From positions 496,001 through 560,000 of the forward strand of contig NZ_QGNZ01000001.1 of the NCBI RefSeq assembly GCF_003173595.1: a stretch of DNA of 64,000 nt, written 5' to 3'. The DNA is from Pedobacter yonginensis (GTDB taxonomy: Bacteria; Bacteroidota; Bacteroidia; Sphingobacteriales; Sphingobacteriaceae). Positions 18,440 to 26,134 of this stretch are shown here, in pieces. The notes under the pieces were generated by a model. It saw only the letters and a program-made list of their open reading frames with translations. It was not told where the DNA came from and did not search any database. Made by a program: the position numbers and the translations under genes. Position 1 is the first letter of the stretch. Every line of letters begins with the position of its first letter.

Positions 18440-18898
18440 TCAATATAACTCCCATTTTTTATTTACCGCTGCTATCACGTTTTGCGGTACAATTCCGATT
18501 TCTTTAACCCTGCTAATATCATCGGCAAAGAGCCCTAATGCTTCGAGTTTAGTCAAAAAATCTTGCCCCTTTTCTTTTATTTCAATTTGTAGATCGGCGC
18601 CCCGAACTGTACGGCTACAAAAACCATTGATCACAGACAATGTGATTACTTGGTCTAAAGCAGGCTCAAATACCCAGGGCACAATAGAATGGCGCGTTTT
18701 GTTTTTGATATCAGTAAGAATTTTCTGATTCTCAATCGATCGTAATGCCCACATAAATAAGTGGAGCTTTAAGAAAGTAGCTGCGTAAGGCTTGGAACAT
18801 CCGAAACGCAACACGGCCAACAGCATTACGATCTTATAGATCGGCTGGTACCTGAGTGGAACAGGTATAGCTTTAATATCCAATTTAACGTCGATCAT
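18440..18898 (-). CDS. Small middle component (ABC-3C MC-like)
   Basis: A 152 aa soluble, predominantly helical protein with no signal peptide. It opens LDIKAIPVPLRYQPIYKIVMLLAVLRFGCSKPYAATFLKLHLFMWAL, resembling the helical core of the middle components of ABC-three-component systems, and closes with a wHTH-like stretch (LQIEIKEKGQDFLTKLEALG). It separates the protease from the ATPase with single-base spacers on each side, exactly the slot the MC occupies in known ABC-3C operons. The assignment rests on position, size and general character; a profile search is needed to place it in a specific MC family. Confidence 0.65.
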   Translation of the reverse strand: MIDVKLDIKAIPVPLRYQPIYKIVMLLAVLRFGCSKPYAATFLKLHLFMWALRSIENQKILTDIKNKTRHSIVPWVFEPALDQVITLSVINGFCSRTVRGADLQIEIKEKGQDFLTKLEALGLFADDISRVKEIGIVPQNVIAAVNKKWELY

Positions 18899-18899
18899 G

Positions 18900-20042
18900 T
18901 CATTCTGTAAAGTTAAATGAACAATTCATTAACCACCAAGTAACCTTATGACGCGCAAGTTCCAGCGTGATTTTGTTGCTTTTGTCGCCCACTAAATCCT
19001 TGATATGTGTTGCAAAGTCAGCCTCTAATTTGAGTAAAAGATCTTTTGCTGCACCAGAGTCGGCAACAGTTCTAGTATAAGCTTCTTTAACTGATTCTTC
19101 GAAAGTTTCTGCGGTCGCTTCGTAGTCTGTTATTAATGTGCTTCGGTCACTAATTTGTGTGTTTTTATAATCTTGATTTAGAAAATTTATAATCCGATTG
19201 TGTGCATTTGAGTCTGCTTTAGCTTCGTTCGAAGACAGTATTCTACTTTTTCTTATAAGATTGTTGAAGTGTTCATCGTGCTGGCTGATCCAAATTTGAA
19301 CATCTTCGTCTGTAATTTTTTTCTCGGATGCTTTTTCCCATAATGAGATTTGGCTTATATCACTTAAATCGACCAATTCTTTGGCTAAACAGGATTGGAG
19401 GTTTTTGAGCTTACAGCATTTAATATCATCATTAAGTGCAATTTCACCTATAACCTGCTTCAGATGGCCAAGTAGATAGACCTTGTCGGCACGGATAATA
19501 TAAACGCCGCTGCCCGATAAGCCTTTCGCCTTCTTTGCTCCAGCTTCGCCAAATTGCTCAAAACTTTTGCCTTTCAGCGAAATCTTAAACTCGTTGGGCG
19601 AAATATCAATGACCGTTGCTTCCCATGTACGTGGCTCATTACTGTTGACCCCTTGATAACCCCTGAAATGAACTGGTTCGTGTGATAAGAAGTCATCTCC
19701 GCAAAATATCGTCATATAATCGCAGTCGATATTGGGCTTTTCGATCTCTAGCAATGCCCAGTCACCACATTTATCATATTGAACTTTACTTAGTATTTTA
19801 ATGGGTAAAAATTCCGAAGTATAGTCATGTTGATATTCGGCGATGATTTGCTCACAGTCCAGGTCGGAATATTCGCCATTTTCTCCGTTGATACAATGCT
19901 CGGCAGTCAATAGAAAGTGTTTACCTTCGTGACAAACAATCACACCACTGCCCTGGTTTACCAGCTCACCGTCAAACAGGATTTTAGTCCTAACGCAGGA
20001 TTTATGTAGTAAATTGTGAGGCATCTTTAGGGTACTAAACAA
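18900..20042 (-). CDS. Trypsin-like serine protease with C-terminal effector tail (ABC-3C effector)
   Basis: A 380 aa protein without signal peptide, so cytoplasmic. The N-terminal ~210 residues form a chymotrypsin-fold protease with a full triad: H49 in LLTAEHC, D94 in KCGDWALLE and S176 in GLSGSG. A linker helix region (210-300) is followed by a C-terminal domain ending LELARHKVTWWLMNCSFNF, like the tails that couple ABC-3C effectors to their ATPase module. Inference: on activation it cleaves host or phage proteins. Its ATG at 20042 lies inside the MBL gene (16-base overlap), and the middle component starts one base after its stop. Presence of the intact triad argues that it is active. Confidence 0.8.
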   Translation of the reverse strand: MFSTLKMPHNLLHKSCVRTKILFDGELVNQGSGVIVCHEGKHFLLTAEHCINGENGEYSDLDCEQIIAEYQHDYTSEFLPIKILSKVQYDKCGDWALLEIEKPNIDCDYMTIFCGDDFLSHEPVHFRGYQGVNSNEPRTWEATVIDISPNEFKISLKGKSFEQFGEAGAKKAKGLSGSGVYIIRADKVYLLGHLKQVIGEIALNDDIKCCKLKNLQSCLAKELVDLSDISQISLWEKASEKKITDEDVQIWISQHDEHFNNLIRKSRILSSNEAKADSNAHNRIINFLNQDYKNTQISDRSTLITDYEATAETFEESVKEAYTRTVADSGAAKDLLLKLEADFATHIKDLVGDKSNKITLELARHKVTWWLMNCSFNFTE

Positions 20043-21091
20043 ATATCATCAAAATATTCGGCATTCGCCATTTTCAGTTCTTCGGCGGTAAATAATAAAC
20101 CGCTCGTCGCTGTGATTTCTGACAAAGGATAATTAAAATATAATTTAATTCGCTTGTTTAGGTCTCGCTTGGGATGATATAGTAATCGGGCAATAGTTTC
20201 CCTGTCTGGATGTTTTGATCGGCCACTGCCACCATTGGTTGAAAAAATAAAATTATAAGACTCTACCATATCTAATACTTCGATTGAAGTATTATTCTTG
20301 CTGCCATGATGTGATACCTTTACATAGTCAACTTTCAGGCGATTGTGGGTTTCATTATAGCCGAGTGCAACAAGGCTTTCTTTGATAACTTCTGGGCGAG
20401 AATCTGCGAGTAGTAATATGCTGAGATCAGGAGTACGGAGCACGAATGCGATAGACATTGCATTGAAAAGGTCGCTAGAAACTGAACTTGACGCTCGGAA
20501 CGCTATTTTCGCAAGGTCCGTCATCGTGCCTTTCTTTATTTGCGATGGAGCATCATTTGTAATGGGTAAAGCCGCCATTTTATCTTTGTATTCTTGAGAA
20601 AGCTCTGGCCAATTCTCCGTTACTGCATTTAAAATCGCAGGTGTTGGTGAAAGTATTTCAAAGCAAATGCCATTACTACATTCATTCCTCATATTTGTAG
20701 TCACCCGTTCACTAAATATATGCTTAGGTACATTACGATCAATCAGCCATTTTTCTAATACTACTCCTTGCCCATAGGTGATTAGTTCTCCATTAGGGCC
20801 TATGGGTACAAGATTGGCACAATTAACCCATATCTTTTTGATGTCCATCTCAGCGAAGCGGGAGTTTTCAGCAAAGCTAATTAACCCTCCAATATGATCA
20901 GAATCGATGTGCGTTAGTATCATTAGGTCGATTACACAATCATCTTTGAGTGCATTTCGAAGCGCAAAATTAAAGGTAGTACTAGGCCCACCATCAATGA
21001 GTATGGTAAAGGGCTGTTCGTCGAGGTTAAAAGTTCTGATTAAGAGACAATCGCCATGATAAGCCTTTAAGATGTGTAATTTGGTTTGCAA
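20027..21091 (-). CDS. ComEC-like MBL-fold metallo-hydrolase, first gene of the ABC-3C-like operon
   Basis: A 354 aa metallo-beta-lactamase-fold enzyme. Metal ligands are in THIDSDHIGG (H61, D63, D65, H66), LLLADS (D230) and VSHHGSKNN (H261/H262), with a further SKHPD at 292-296 typical of the ComEC/Rec2 soluble domain. No membrane segments. Such domains are nucleases or phosphodiesterases in characterised relatives; activity here is inferred. The only start in frame before the first motif is TTG at 21091, with an in-frame TAG 30 bases upstream, so a non-ATG start is likely. It overlaps the protease gene by 16 bases and is the operon's promoter-proximal gene. Confidence 0.8.
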   Translation of the reverse strand: MQTKLHILKAYHGDCLLIRTFNLDEQPFTILIDGGPSTTFNFALRNALKDDCVIDLMILTHIDSDHIGGLISFAENSRFAEMDIKKIWVNCANLVPIGPNGELITYGQGVVLEKWLIDRNVPKHIFSERVTTNMRNECSNGICFEILSPTPAILNAVTENWPELSQEYKDKMAALPITNDAPSQIKKGTMTDLAKIAFRASSSVSSDLFNAMSIAFVLRTPDLSILLLADSRPEVIKESLVALGYNETHNRLKVDYVKVSHHGSKNNTSIEVLDMVESYNFIFSTNGGSGRSKHPDRETIARLLYHPKRDLNKRIKLYFNYPLSEITATSGLLFTAEELKMANAEYFDDICLVP

Positions 21092-21290
21092 ATTTGAAAT
21101 AATATTAATAGTGTTCGACTAATCTATGAAAATATTGTTCGAATTAATAATATTTGAAATGCTTTGATAATATTTATAGAATAAATATTATTCACAATAA
21201 TTGATTAAGCACTTCAAAGTTTTATTGTTTTACCAAATATTGTTACGTGACACAATGCAATTGACTAGTAGAGTAAAATTTAATTAAAAG
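21092..21290. other. AT-rich upstream region of the island operon
   Basis: Very AT-rich with repeated TAATATT and TGTTCGA phrases (GTGTTCGACTAAT, TTGTTCGAATTAAT). It holds no open reading frame of note. It should contain the promoter of the four-gene operon, but no TAnnTTTG with a proper -33 box was seen on the minus strand. Confidence 0.45.
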
Positions 21291-21330
21291 ATACCTAGTA
21301 GAGAACTTTCAAAACTTCTCTACTAGGTAT
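21265..21330. promoter_or_regulatory. Perfect 15 bp palindrome plus an extra half-site
   Basis: ATACCTAGTAGAGAA (21291-21305) and its exact complement (21316-21330) are separated by 10 bases. The core CTAGTAGAG occurs a third time as a direct copy at 21265-21273. The site is about 200 bases upstream of the island operon. No T run follows on either side, so an operator is at least as likely as a terminator. Confidence 0.55.
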
Positions 21331-21368
21331 AAAATTGATTGGAAATATGCGCATGCGACTAAAATACG

Positions 21369-21482
21369 CTAACCGACTAATTTTTCATTGGTAAGTTGCG
21401 GATCGATCTCCATCATTTTCCCCTTTAGGTTTGCTAGACGAGCTAAATCGTACATAAAATCCGTCGACAGAAGCAAGGAGCT
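21369..21482 (-). pseudogene. Possible 3' gene fragment cut by the right repeat
   Basis: On the minus strand the segment encodes STDFMYDLARLANLKGK and onward to a TAG at 21369-21371. It is protein-like in composition, but its upstream end runs straight into the 44 bp repeat (21483) with no start codon inside the island. It may be the C-terminal scrap of a gene removed during integration or deletion. No family recognised. Confidence 0.25.
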
Positions 21483-21526
21483 CCACCCCGAAGTTTTAAA
21501 GCAGTTCTGAAAAGAGCTGCTTTTTT
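21483..21526. repeat. Right attachment-site repeat of the island
   Basis: Exact 44 bp copy of 13559-13602, including the CCACC of the tRNA 3' end and the terminator hairpin with its T run. Marks the right boundary of the island and the left boundary of the small second module. Confidence 0.85.
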
Positions 21527-21890
21527 TGTTGTTAACCAAACACGGATACAATTTTCATTTCATTGACCACCCTTACCTGTCTATCGGAATTTTTATAAGA
21601 ATTCTTTTTTGTTTTTTATTTTGTTGCTGACAGGCATTGCTATAGGTTTAACTATTTGATTGATTTATAAATATAAAGAACTCTAAGAAGGATTAGCAGA
21701 TGATAAAAAATGATTAGAATATTTTTGTTATGCCAGATAAGAGAAATAGTGGTAAATTAGTTACTAAAATCTAATGTCAATTTTTGGGAAGGGTATCCTA
21801 ATATCACCTTTAAATTTGTTGATGATGCCAGGATGGTACATAATAGGACCTAACTTGTAAGTGCTTATCATGCGAAAAAATTGGAAAGGT
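21527..21890. other. Intergenic region of the second module
   Basis: About 360 bases of AT-rich sequence between the right repeat and the promoter of the two-gene cassette. No open reading frame, repeat or RNA gene recognised. Confidence 0.4.
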
Positions 21891-21923
21891 TTTTGTGATG
21901 ATCGATAAATACATTTATATTTG
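21891..21923 (+). promoter_or_regulatory. Promoter of the two-gene cassette
   Basis: TTTTG at 21891-21895, a 20-base spacer, and a perfect TATATTTG at 21916-21923. The ATG at 21939 is 15 bases downstream, so the leader is very short. The upstream TTG at 21921 overlaps the -7 box and is unlikely to be a start. Confidence 0.7.
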
Positions 21924-21938
21924 TATGTTAACATTAAA

Positions 21939-22145
21939 ATGGCAGTAAATCACAAACAGACCCCAAAGGGTGTAAGGCTAAAATGGGCTCCGCTTAAAGA
22001 AGCGAGAAGTGTTAGCTTTTCTCGCGATTCTGTACAAGGAACTTGGGTCTTGAAGTTATCTGAGGGCAACTGTCCAGTAAAACCTTCCAGTGGTGTTAAA
22101 TATTCAGGAAAAGGTCAATCAGACAAAAAATACCTGATTCCTTGA
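21939..22145 (+). CDS. Small basic protein of unknown function (cassette gene 1)
   Basis: A 68 aa, Lys/Arg-rich protein (MAVNHKQTPKGVRLKWAPLKE ...) with no signal peptide, membrane segment or recognised domain. ATG 21939 is chosen over the TTG at 21921, which lies in the promoter's -7 box. Its TGA stop shares three bases with the TTG start of the next gene (TTGA), so the two are almost certainly co-translated. A short basic protein followed by a larger overlapping partner resembles the layout of toxin-antitoxin or regulator-effector pairs, but nothing in the sequence proves that. Confidence 0.6.
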   Translation: MAVNHKQTPKGVRLKWAPLKEARSVSFSRDSVQGTWVLKLSEGNCPVKPSSGVKYSGKGQSDKKYLIP

Positions 22146-22693
22146 GGTTCAATGTACCTGGGTATCCATTAAAATTCATTCAAAAAGAACCCAGTAGAGA
22201 TGCCTCGGCACATCAATTTACATATATCTATAAATTCTATTCACCATTAACCGGTTATAATTATATTCTTCGTGCAGATTATCATCAAGAAGATGTGTTT
22301 GCAATTAAATTCTATGCACAACCACATAAACACAGTGATCTAAAGTATTCTAACATTACTAATAGAGGTGATGTGCCGAATATCCTGGTTAGCTGTTTAA
22401 GTGTGGTCCCAATTCTATTGGCCAATCATCCCCAGGCATCTTTTGGATTTATTGGTTCCAGAACTGTGGACAAGGCTTCACAACGTGTCGAAGGTCATCA
22501 GAACACACAGCGTTATAGAATTTATAAAGAATTGGTCAAAGAGAAAATTGGCTCATTAACTTTTGAGCACGTAGACTATCAATCGCTTAGCGGTTATCTT
22601 CTCCTCAATAGAGCTGCAGTAAATCTAAAGGCTAAAGAAGCAGCGATCTTAACTATGTTTGCCGAAACCTACAATAACCTATTAGACGTTTGA
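22142..22693 (+). CDS. Protein of unknown function (cassette gene 2)
   Basis: A 183 aa protein starting at TTG 22142, which overlaps the previous stop codon; there is no usable ATG in the first 160 residues, so the non-ATG start is well supported. The sequence is mixed alpha/beta with many aromatic residues early (FTYIYKFYSPLTGYNYILRADYH) and a helical end. A middle segment (FGFIGSRTVDKASQRVEGHQNTQRYRIYKELV) is charged and could bind nucleic acid or nucleotide; this is speculation. No family recognised. Together with gene 1 it is the only cargo between the second and third copies of the attachment repeat. Confidence 0.6.
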   Translation: MRFNVPGYPLKFIQKEPSRDASAHQFTYIYKFYSPLTGYNYILRADYHQEDVFAIKFYAQPHKHSDLKYSNITNRGDVPNILVSCLSVVPILLANHPQASFGFIGSRTVDKASQRVEGHQNTQRYRIYKELVKEKIGSLTFEHVDYQSLSGYLLLNRAAVNLKAKEAAILTMFAETYNNLLDV

Positions 22694-23067
22694 TGAGAAA
22701 TGCCATTAATTCATGAGTAGCTTTTTATGATTTGGGGGGTGGAATAACAATGTGCATACGATGAGCGGTTGTTGTTATTCTAAAATTTTCGAAAAACCAT
22801 CTATTCCAATTCGTTCGCAAAATAATTCTAATTACGCATTAACACCGATCCCAAGTTTTGAAAGCAGTTCTGAAAAGAGCTGATTTTTTTGTTTTCTGTG
22901 CATTCAATATCTCCATCTCTGCGTTGAGAACTCCAATTTCATTTTGGTAATTCGCGATTTAAAATCAGAATCAATCCTAAAAAGATGAAAAAATCTATTT
23001 CGGCATGCAGCCATTTTTTTCCTGATTGCGTCTTTACTTAAAATTAAATTCATCAAACCTATTTACC
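22694..23067. other. Intergenic region at the end of the second module
   Basis: No gene. It contains the third, imperfect attachment repeat (22850-22893) and then AT-rich sequence up to the DUF4932 gene. An ATG at 22741-22760 starts nothing long. Confidence 0.5.
22850..22893. repeat. Third, degenerate copy of the attachment repeat
   Basis: Matches the 44 bp repeat over about 40 bases with three differences: one base missing before AAGTTTT, one inserted G after it, and C to A near the T run. It lacks the CCACC of the tRNA end. The stem of the hairpin is still partly formed and the T run is kept, so it may also act as a terminator for the cassette. Confidence 0.65.
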
Positions 23068-24279
23068 ATGAACAAAGTTTATTTTCTATTCATCATTTTT
23101 ATTTATAGTTTTTCAGCGAATGCACAGTATAAAGTGCAGCTAACCAATAAAGCAACGATAGGCGTGAGTACCAATATCGAAACCTATTTTTTTGCCGAGA
23201 AATTAGCAGTAGAAACCATTGACAACTATGTATTTGATATCAAAGGGGTAGATTATACACATCAACCCATTGTGCATTTCGCTTTCGAACATTTCAAGCC
23301 TTTCAAAAATGATCCAATCATCATAAGGATAGCCGAAATTTTAAAACAGGTGAGAGATACGCTTGGTGATAATGGACCAATCTTAGACTACTTGCTCAAT
23401 CAAAAAGATTTCCCAGATAAAGGATTTCGCTTCACAAACAGTAGCAGGTCTGGAAGAAAACAACCAGCAGGCAAGTTAGGAACTCTGTTGCCAGAGCTTA
23501 CAGACAGTTTAAGAAGATTTTACGTTAAGGCCGCTGTTTCGAAATTTATCGCCGATAACCGTAGCTTTTATGAGGGTGCGCTAAAAGAAATTTCAAAAGA
23601 CATCAGCAACACAACCTATCCCGCAATTGAGAAATGGTATGGAAAGCGCTTTCCAGCCTATGAATTATACATATCATCGGCAATGCCCATAACGCCAGGA
23701 GAAGACAGCTATAGAGGCTATGGACCAGCAATATGGTCGCCAAAAGGGCAGATTCCTGCTATGATTGTAAGTACGAGCAAAATGTTGAAGCCCCAAAAAA
23801 GCTTAAAAGGCTATAAAGAATATGGTTTTGATAATCAATCGGTTACCCAGTTTTTAACAGTACACGAAATTTCCCATTCATTTGTAAATCCACCGCTGGA
23901 GACTTACGCTAAAAAACTTAAGGCCGATTCAGCATTATTTACGCCAACACTTCGAGATACCTTGGCTTCACGAGGCATCCGAGATTGGAACACCTGTGTA
24001 ACCGAACACTTGGTTAGGGTAGGAGAAATTCGTATTGCCGTTTCAATGGGGAATGCTAAAGAAGCCAATCGATTAAGGGCGCTTCACATTGGAGATTATA
24101 AGTGCGTACTGATTCCGATGTTGGAAGAAAAAGTTAATGAATACGAGCAAAATAGAAAGAAATACCCCAATTTTGAGGTCTATCTACCTAAGCTTATTGA
24201 TTTTTTGCATCAGCTAACGCCACAAAAGATAGATGAACAATTTCGCAGATATAATCACTACAAACCCAATTCCAAATAA
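23068..24279 (+). CDS. Secreted DUF4932 protein with HExxH motif
   Basis: 403 aa with a signal peptide (MNKVYFLFIIFIYSFSANA, cleavage after ~19). A zinc-peptidase-like HEISH motif lies near residue 279 in TVHEISHSFVNP, and a downstream TEHLVRVGEIR near 330 could supply the third ligand. The family (DUF4932) is widespread in Bacteroidota and is predicted, but not shown, to be a metallopeptidase. The ATG at 23068 is preferred to one at 23026 because it directly begins the signal peptide. Periplasmic or lipoprotein-free secreted location is inferred. Confidence 0.7.
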   Translation: MNKVYFLFIIFIYSFSANAQYKVQLTNKATIGVSTNIETYFFAEKLAVETIDNYVFDIKGVDYTHQPIVHFAFEHFKPFKNDPIIIRIAEILKQVRDTLGDNGPILDYLLNQKDFPDKGFRFTNSSRSGRKQPAGKLGTLLPELTDSLRRFYVKAAVSKFIADNRSFYEGALKEISKDISNTTYPAIEKWYGKRFPAYELYISSAMPITPGEDSYRGYGPAIWSPKGQIPAMIVSTSKMLKPQKSLKGYKEYGFDNQSVTQFLTVHEISHSFVNPPLETYAKKLKADSALFTPTLRDTLASRGIRDWNTCVTEHLVRVGEIRIAVSMGNAKEANRLRALHIGDYKCVLIPMLEEKVNEYEQNRKKYPNFEVYLPKLIDFLHQLTPQKIDEQFRRYNHYKPNSK

Positions 24280-24309
24280 GCCAAGTTATTTGAAGGAAAT
24301 AGCCAAAAT

Positions 24310-24894
24310 TTAATCCTTCCTAAACAGCAAGTTTTTTCTGATTCTACTTAATGTTTCTGGTGCAATGCCGAGATAGGATGCGATTAAATGCTGCGGAATT
24401 CGCTTGTTTATTTCGGGACTCGACTCTAATAGTTGGAGATATTTTTCCTCAGCCGTATGTGTGATCGAACTCATAAGTCTGCGTTCTTTCGTAACCAAAC
24501 TGTTTTGATAGAGGATTCGAAAATAGCGATCCATTATAGGAACAGTTAAAGTAAGTTTTTCGTAATTGTGTTTGGAGAGGAGCATCAGCTCCGAATCCTC
24601 AATAGCATCAATATTGAAAAAAGCAGGTGAACCGGAAAGAAAACTGCTGAAGTCTGAAAGCCACCAACCCTCAAAGCCAAACAAACTCATGTGTTCATCG
24701 CCTTTTTCGTCGATATTGTAGGTGCGGAGCAATCCGCTTGCAACAAAAGCCAAGTGATTGCAAACCTCACCCGCTCTTAATAAATATTGCCTTTTTGTTA
24801 ATCTCTGCTCAGTAAAAAAACCTTGCACCAAATCCTTATCCTGTTCGGTTAGGGAAACTTTTTGCGCTATGTGGCTAAATAGTACATCGATCAT
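24310..24894 (-). CDS. Crp/Fnr family transcriptional regulator
   Basis: 194 aa: an N-terminal cyclic-nucleotide-binding-like beta-roll (residues 10-120), the dimer helix, and a C-terminal helix-turn-helix (QHLIASYLGIAPETLSRIRK). No cysteines in an FNR-like cluster and no clear cAMP phosphate-binding cassette, so the signal is unknown. The recognition helix has E-x-x-S-R (ETLSR), the pattern that reads TTGAT half-sites in FNR. A perfect TTGAT-N4-ATCAA site lies 91 bases upstream, between this gene and the divergent reductase gene. Start ATG 24894 chosen over 24951 because the domain begins there. Confidence 0.85.
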   Translation of the reverse strand: MIDVLFSHIAQKVSLTEQDKDLVQGFFTEQRLTKRQYLLRAGEVCNHLAFVASGLLRTYNIDEKGDEHMSLFGFEGWWLSDFSSFLSGSPAFFNIDAIEDSELMLLSKHNYEKLTLTVPIMDRYFRILYQNSLVTKERRLMSSITHTAEEKYLQLLESSPEINKRIPQHLIASYLGIAPETLSRIRKNLLFRKD

Positions 24895-24984
24895 GATGGA
24901 ATGCTTTGGCTTCAAATATAAGGTTTTAAAGGAGGATAGCACGAGTGGCAAGTTGAAGTATAATCACACTAAAAAATACATTCC

Positions 24985-24998
24985 TTGATCCAAATCAA
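24985..24998. promoter_or_regulatory. FNR-type operator between divergent genes
   Basis: TTGATCCAAATCAA is a perfect TTGAT-N4-ATCAA palindrome, 91 bases from the regulator's ATG and 69 from the reductase's ATG. The neighbouring regulator has the matching E-x-x-S-R recognition residues. Confidence 0.65.
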
Positions 24999-25066
24999 GT
25001 TTTTGGTGCAGCCCAAAGGCTAAATTTGCCCAGGCCGAATTGAACGGCAAATAAGTTAAAGATCCT

Positions 25067-26134
25067 ATGAAAAATATAGCATTGGTAATTGGCGCAAGTG
25101 GCATCGCAGGTAGCAATCTTGCCGAAACACTCATCAAAAAAGGGTGGGAAACGTATGGACTTTCGCGCAATCCGACCGATAATTTAGCTGGCTTGAAGCC
25201 TTTGGCAGCCGATTTACTGGATATAGAGACATTACATGCCGCCCTCACCAACCTAAAGCCCACCCATGTTTTCATCACCACATGGATGCGGAACGATACC
25301 GAGGCAGAAAATATTAGGGTTAACGGATTAATGGTTCGCAACATCTTACAAGCCCTTTCGCCGAAACAATCAGTACAGCATGTTGCTCTGGTAACAGGAT
25401 TAAAACATTATTTGGGTCCCTTTGAAGCCTATGCCAAAGAAGGGTTTCTGCCAGAAACACCTTTGAGAGAAGAGCACCCAAGACTTGATCTAGAGAATTT
25501 TTACTATGCTCAGGAAGATGAAGTTTATGCAGCTGCAGCACGCGATGGCTTTACCTGGAGCATACACAGGCCGCATACAGTTATTGGTAAGGCTGTTGGC
25601 AATGCCATGAATATGGGTACAACGTTAGCGGTATATGCATCCATATGCAAAGAAACGAATAGGCCATTCATCTGGCCAGGGTCGTCTGCTCAATGGAACG
25701 GTTTATCTGATGTTACGGACTCGAAAGTGCTGGCAGAACATTTAATCTGGGCATCTACTACGGATTTGGCACGCAATCAAGCCTATAACGTTGTAAATGG
25801 AGATGTTTTCAGATGGAGCCGGCTTTGGTATCGCATTGCTGATTATTTCGGCGTACAGGCAATTGGTTTTGATTCCAAAATCCAACCACTTGAGCTAGAA
25901 ATGCAAAATGATGCCAGCGTTTGGGAAGAAATTGCCCAAAAATACAATTTGCAGGAAAAAGCCCTTAGCAGACTGAGCACGCCCTGGCATACCGACCTGG
26001 ATTTAGGAAGACCAATTGAAGTGATGACAAGCATGAACAAAAGTAGAAAAATGGGATTCAACCTATTTCAAGATACTGAGGACACTTTCTATGCTCTTTT
26101 TGATCAGCTCCGTGAAGCCAAGCTAATCCCCTAA
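25067..26134 (+). CDS. PRISE-type (progesterone 5-beta-reductase-like) SDR
   Basis: 355 aa extended short-chain dehydrogenase. N-terminal Rossmann motif GASGIAG at residues 8-14 with SRNP near 35 (NADPH preference); TTWMRND near 72, LVTGLKHYLGPFE near 110 and NFYYAQEDEV near 145 are signatures of the PRISE/iridoid-synthase-like family, in which the catalytic Tyr and Lys lie in unusual motifs. Family members reduce enone C=C bonds; the substrate here is unknown. It is divergent from a Crp/Fnr regulator with a shared palindromic operator, a common regulator-target layout. Confidence 0.85.
   Translation: MKNIALVIGASGIAGSNLAETLIKKGWETYGLSRNPTDNLAGLKPLAADLLDIETLHAALTNLKPTHVFITTWMRNDTEAENIRVNGLMVRNILQALSPKQSVQHVALVTGLKHYLGPFEAYAKEGFLPETPLREEHPRLDLENFYYAQEDEVYAAAARDGFTWSIHRPHTVIGKAVGNAMNMGTTLAVYASICKETNRPFIWPGSSAQWNGLSDVTDSKVLAEHLIWASTTDLARNQAYNVVNGDVFRWSRLWYRIADYFGVQAIGFDSKIQPLELEMQNDASVWEEIAQKYNLQEKALSRLSTPWHTDLDLGRPIEVMTSMNKSRKMGFNLFQDTEDTFYALFDQLREAKLIP

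Larger units (their letters stand above)
13603..21482. mobile_element. tRNA-His genomic island with no integrase (about 7.9 kb)
   Basis: The segment between two identical 44 bp repeats at tRNA-His. The left part (13.7-15.4 kb) holds decayed mobile-element genes whose base composition is visibly more GC-rich than the housekeeping flanks. The right part (15.5-21.1 kb) carries one unknown gene and a four-gene ABC-3C-like operon. No tyrosine recombinase, relaxase or replication gene was found in any frame, so the element appears immobile on its own: either decayed or mobilised in trans. Confidence 0.75.

Noticed and set aside
13603-21482. A hidden integrase in the island
   Set aside because: All frames were inspected; no protein with a tyrosine-recombinase R-H-R-Y pattern or serine-recombinase domain was found.
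13559-22893. The three attachment-like repeats read as a CRISPR or dispersed terminator family
   Set aside because: Two copies include the exact tRNA-His 3' end and bracket composition-shifted DNA, which fits integration; they are thousands of bases apart.
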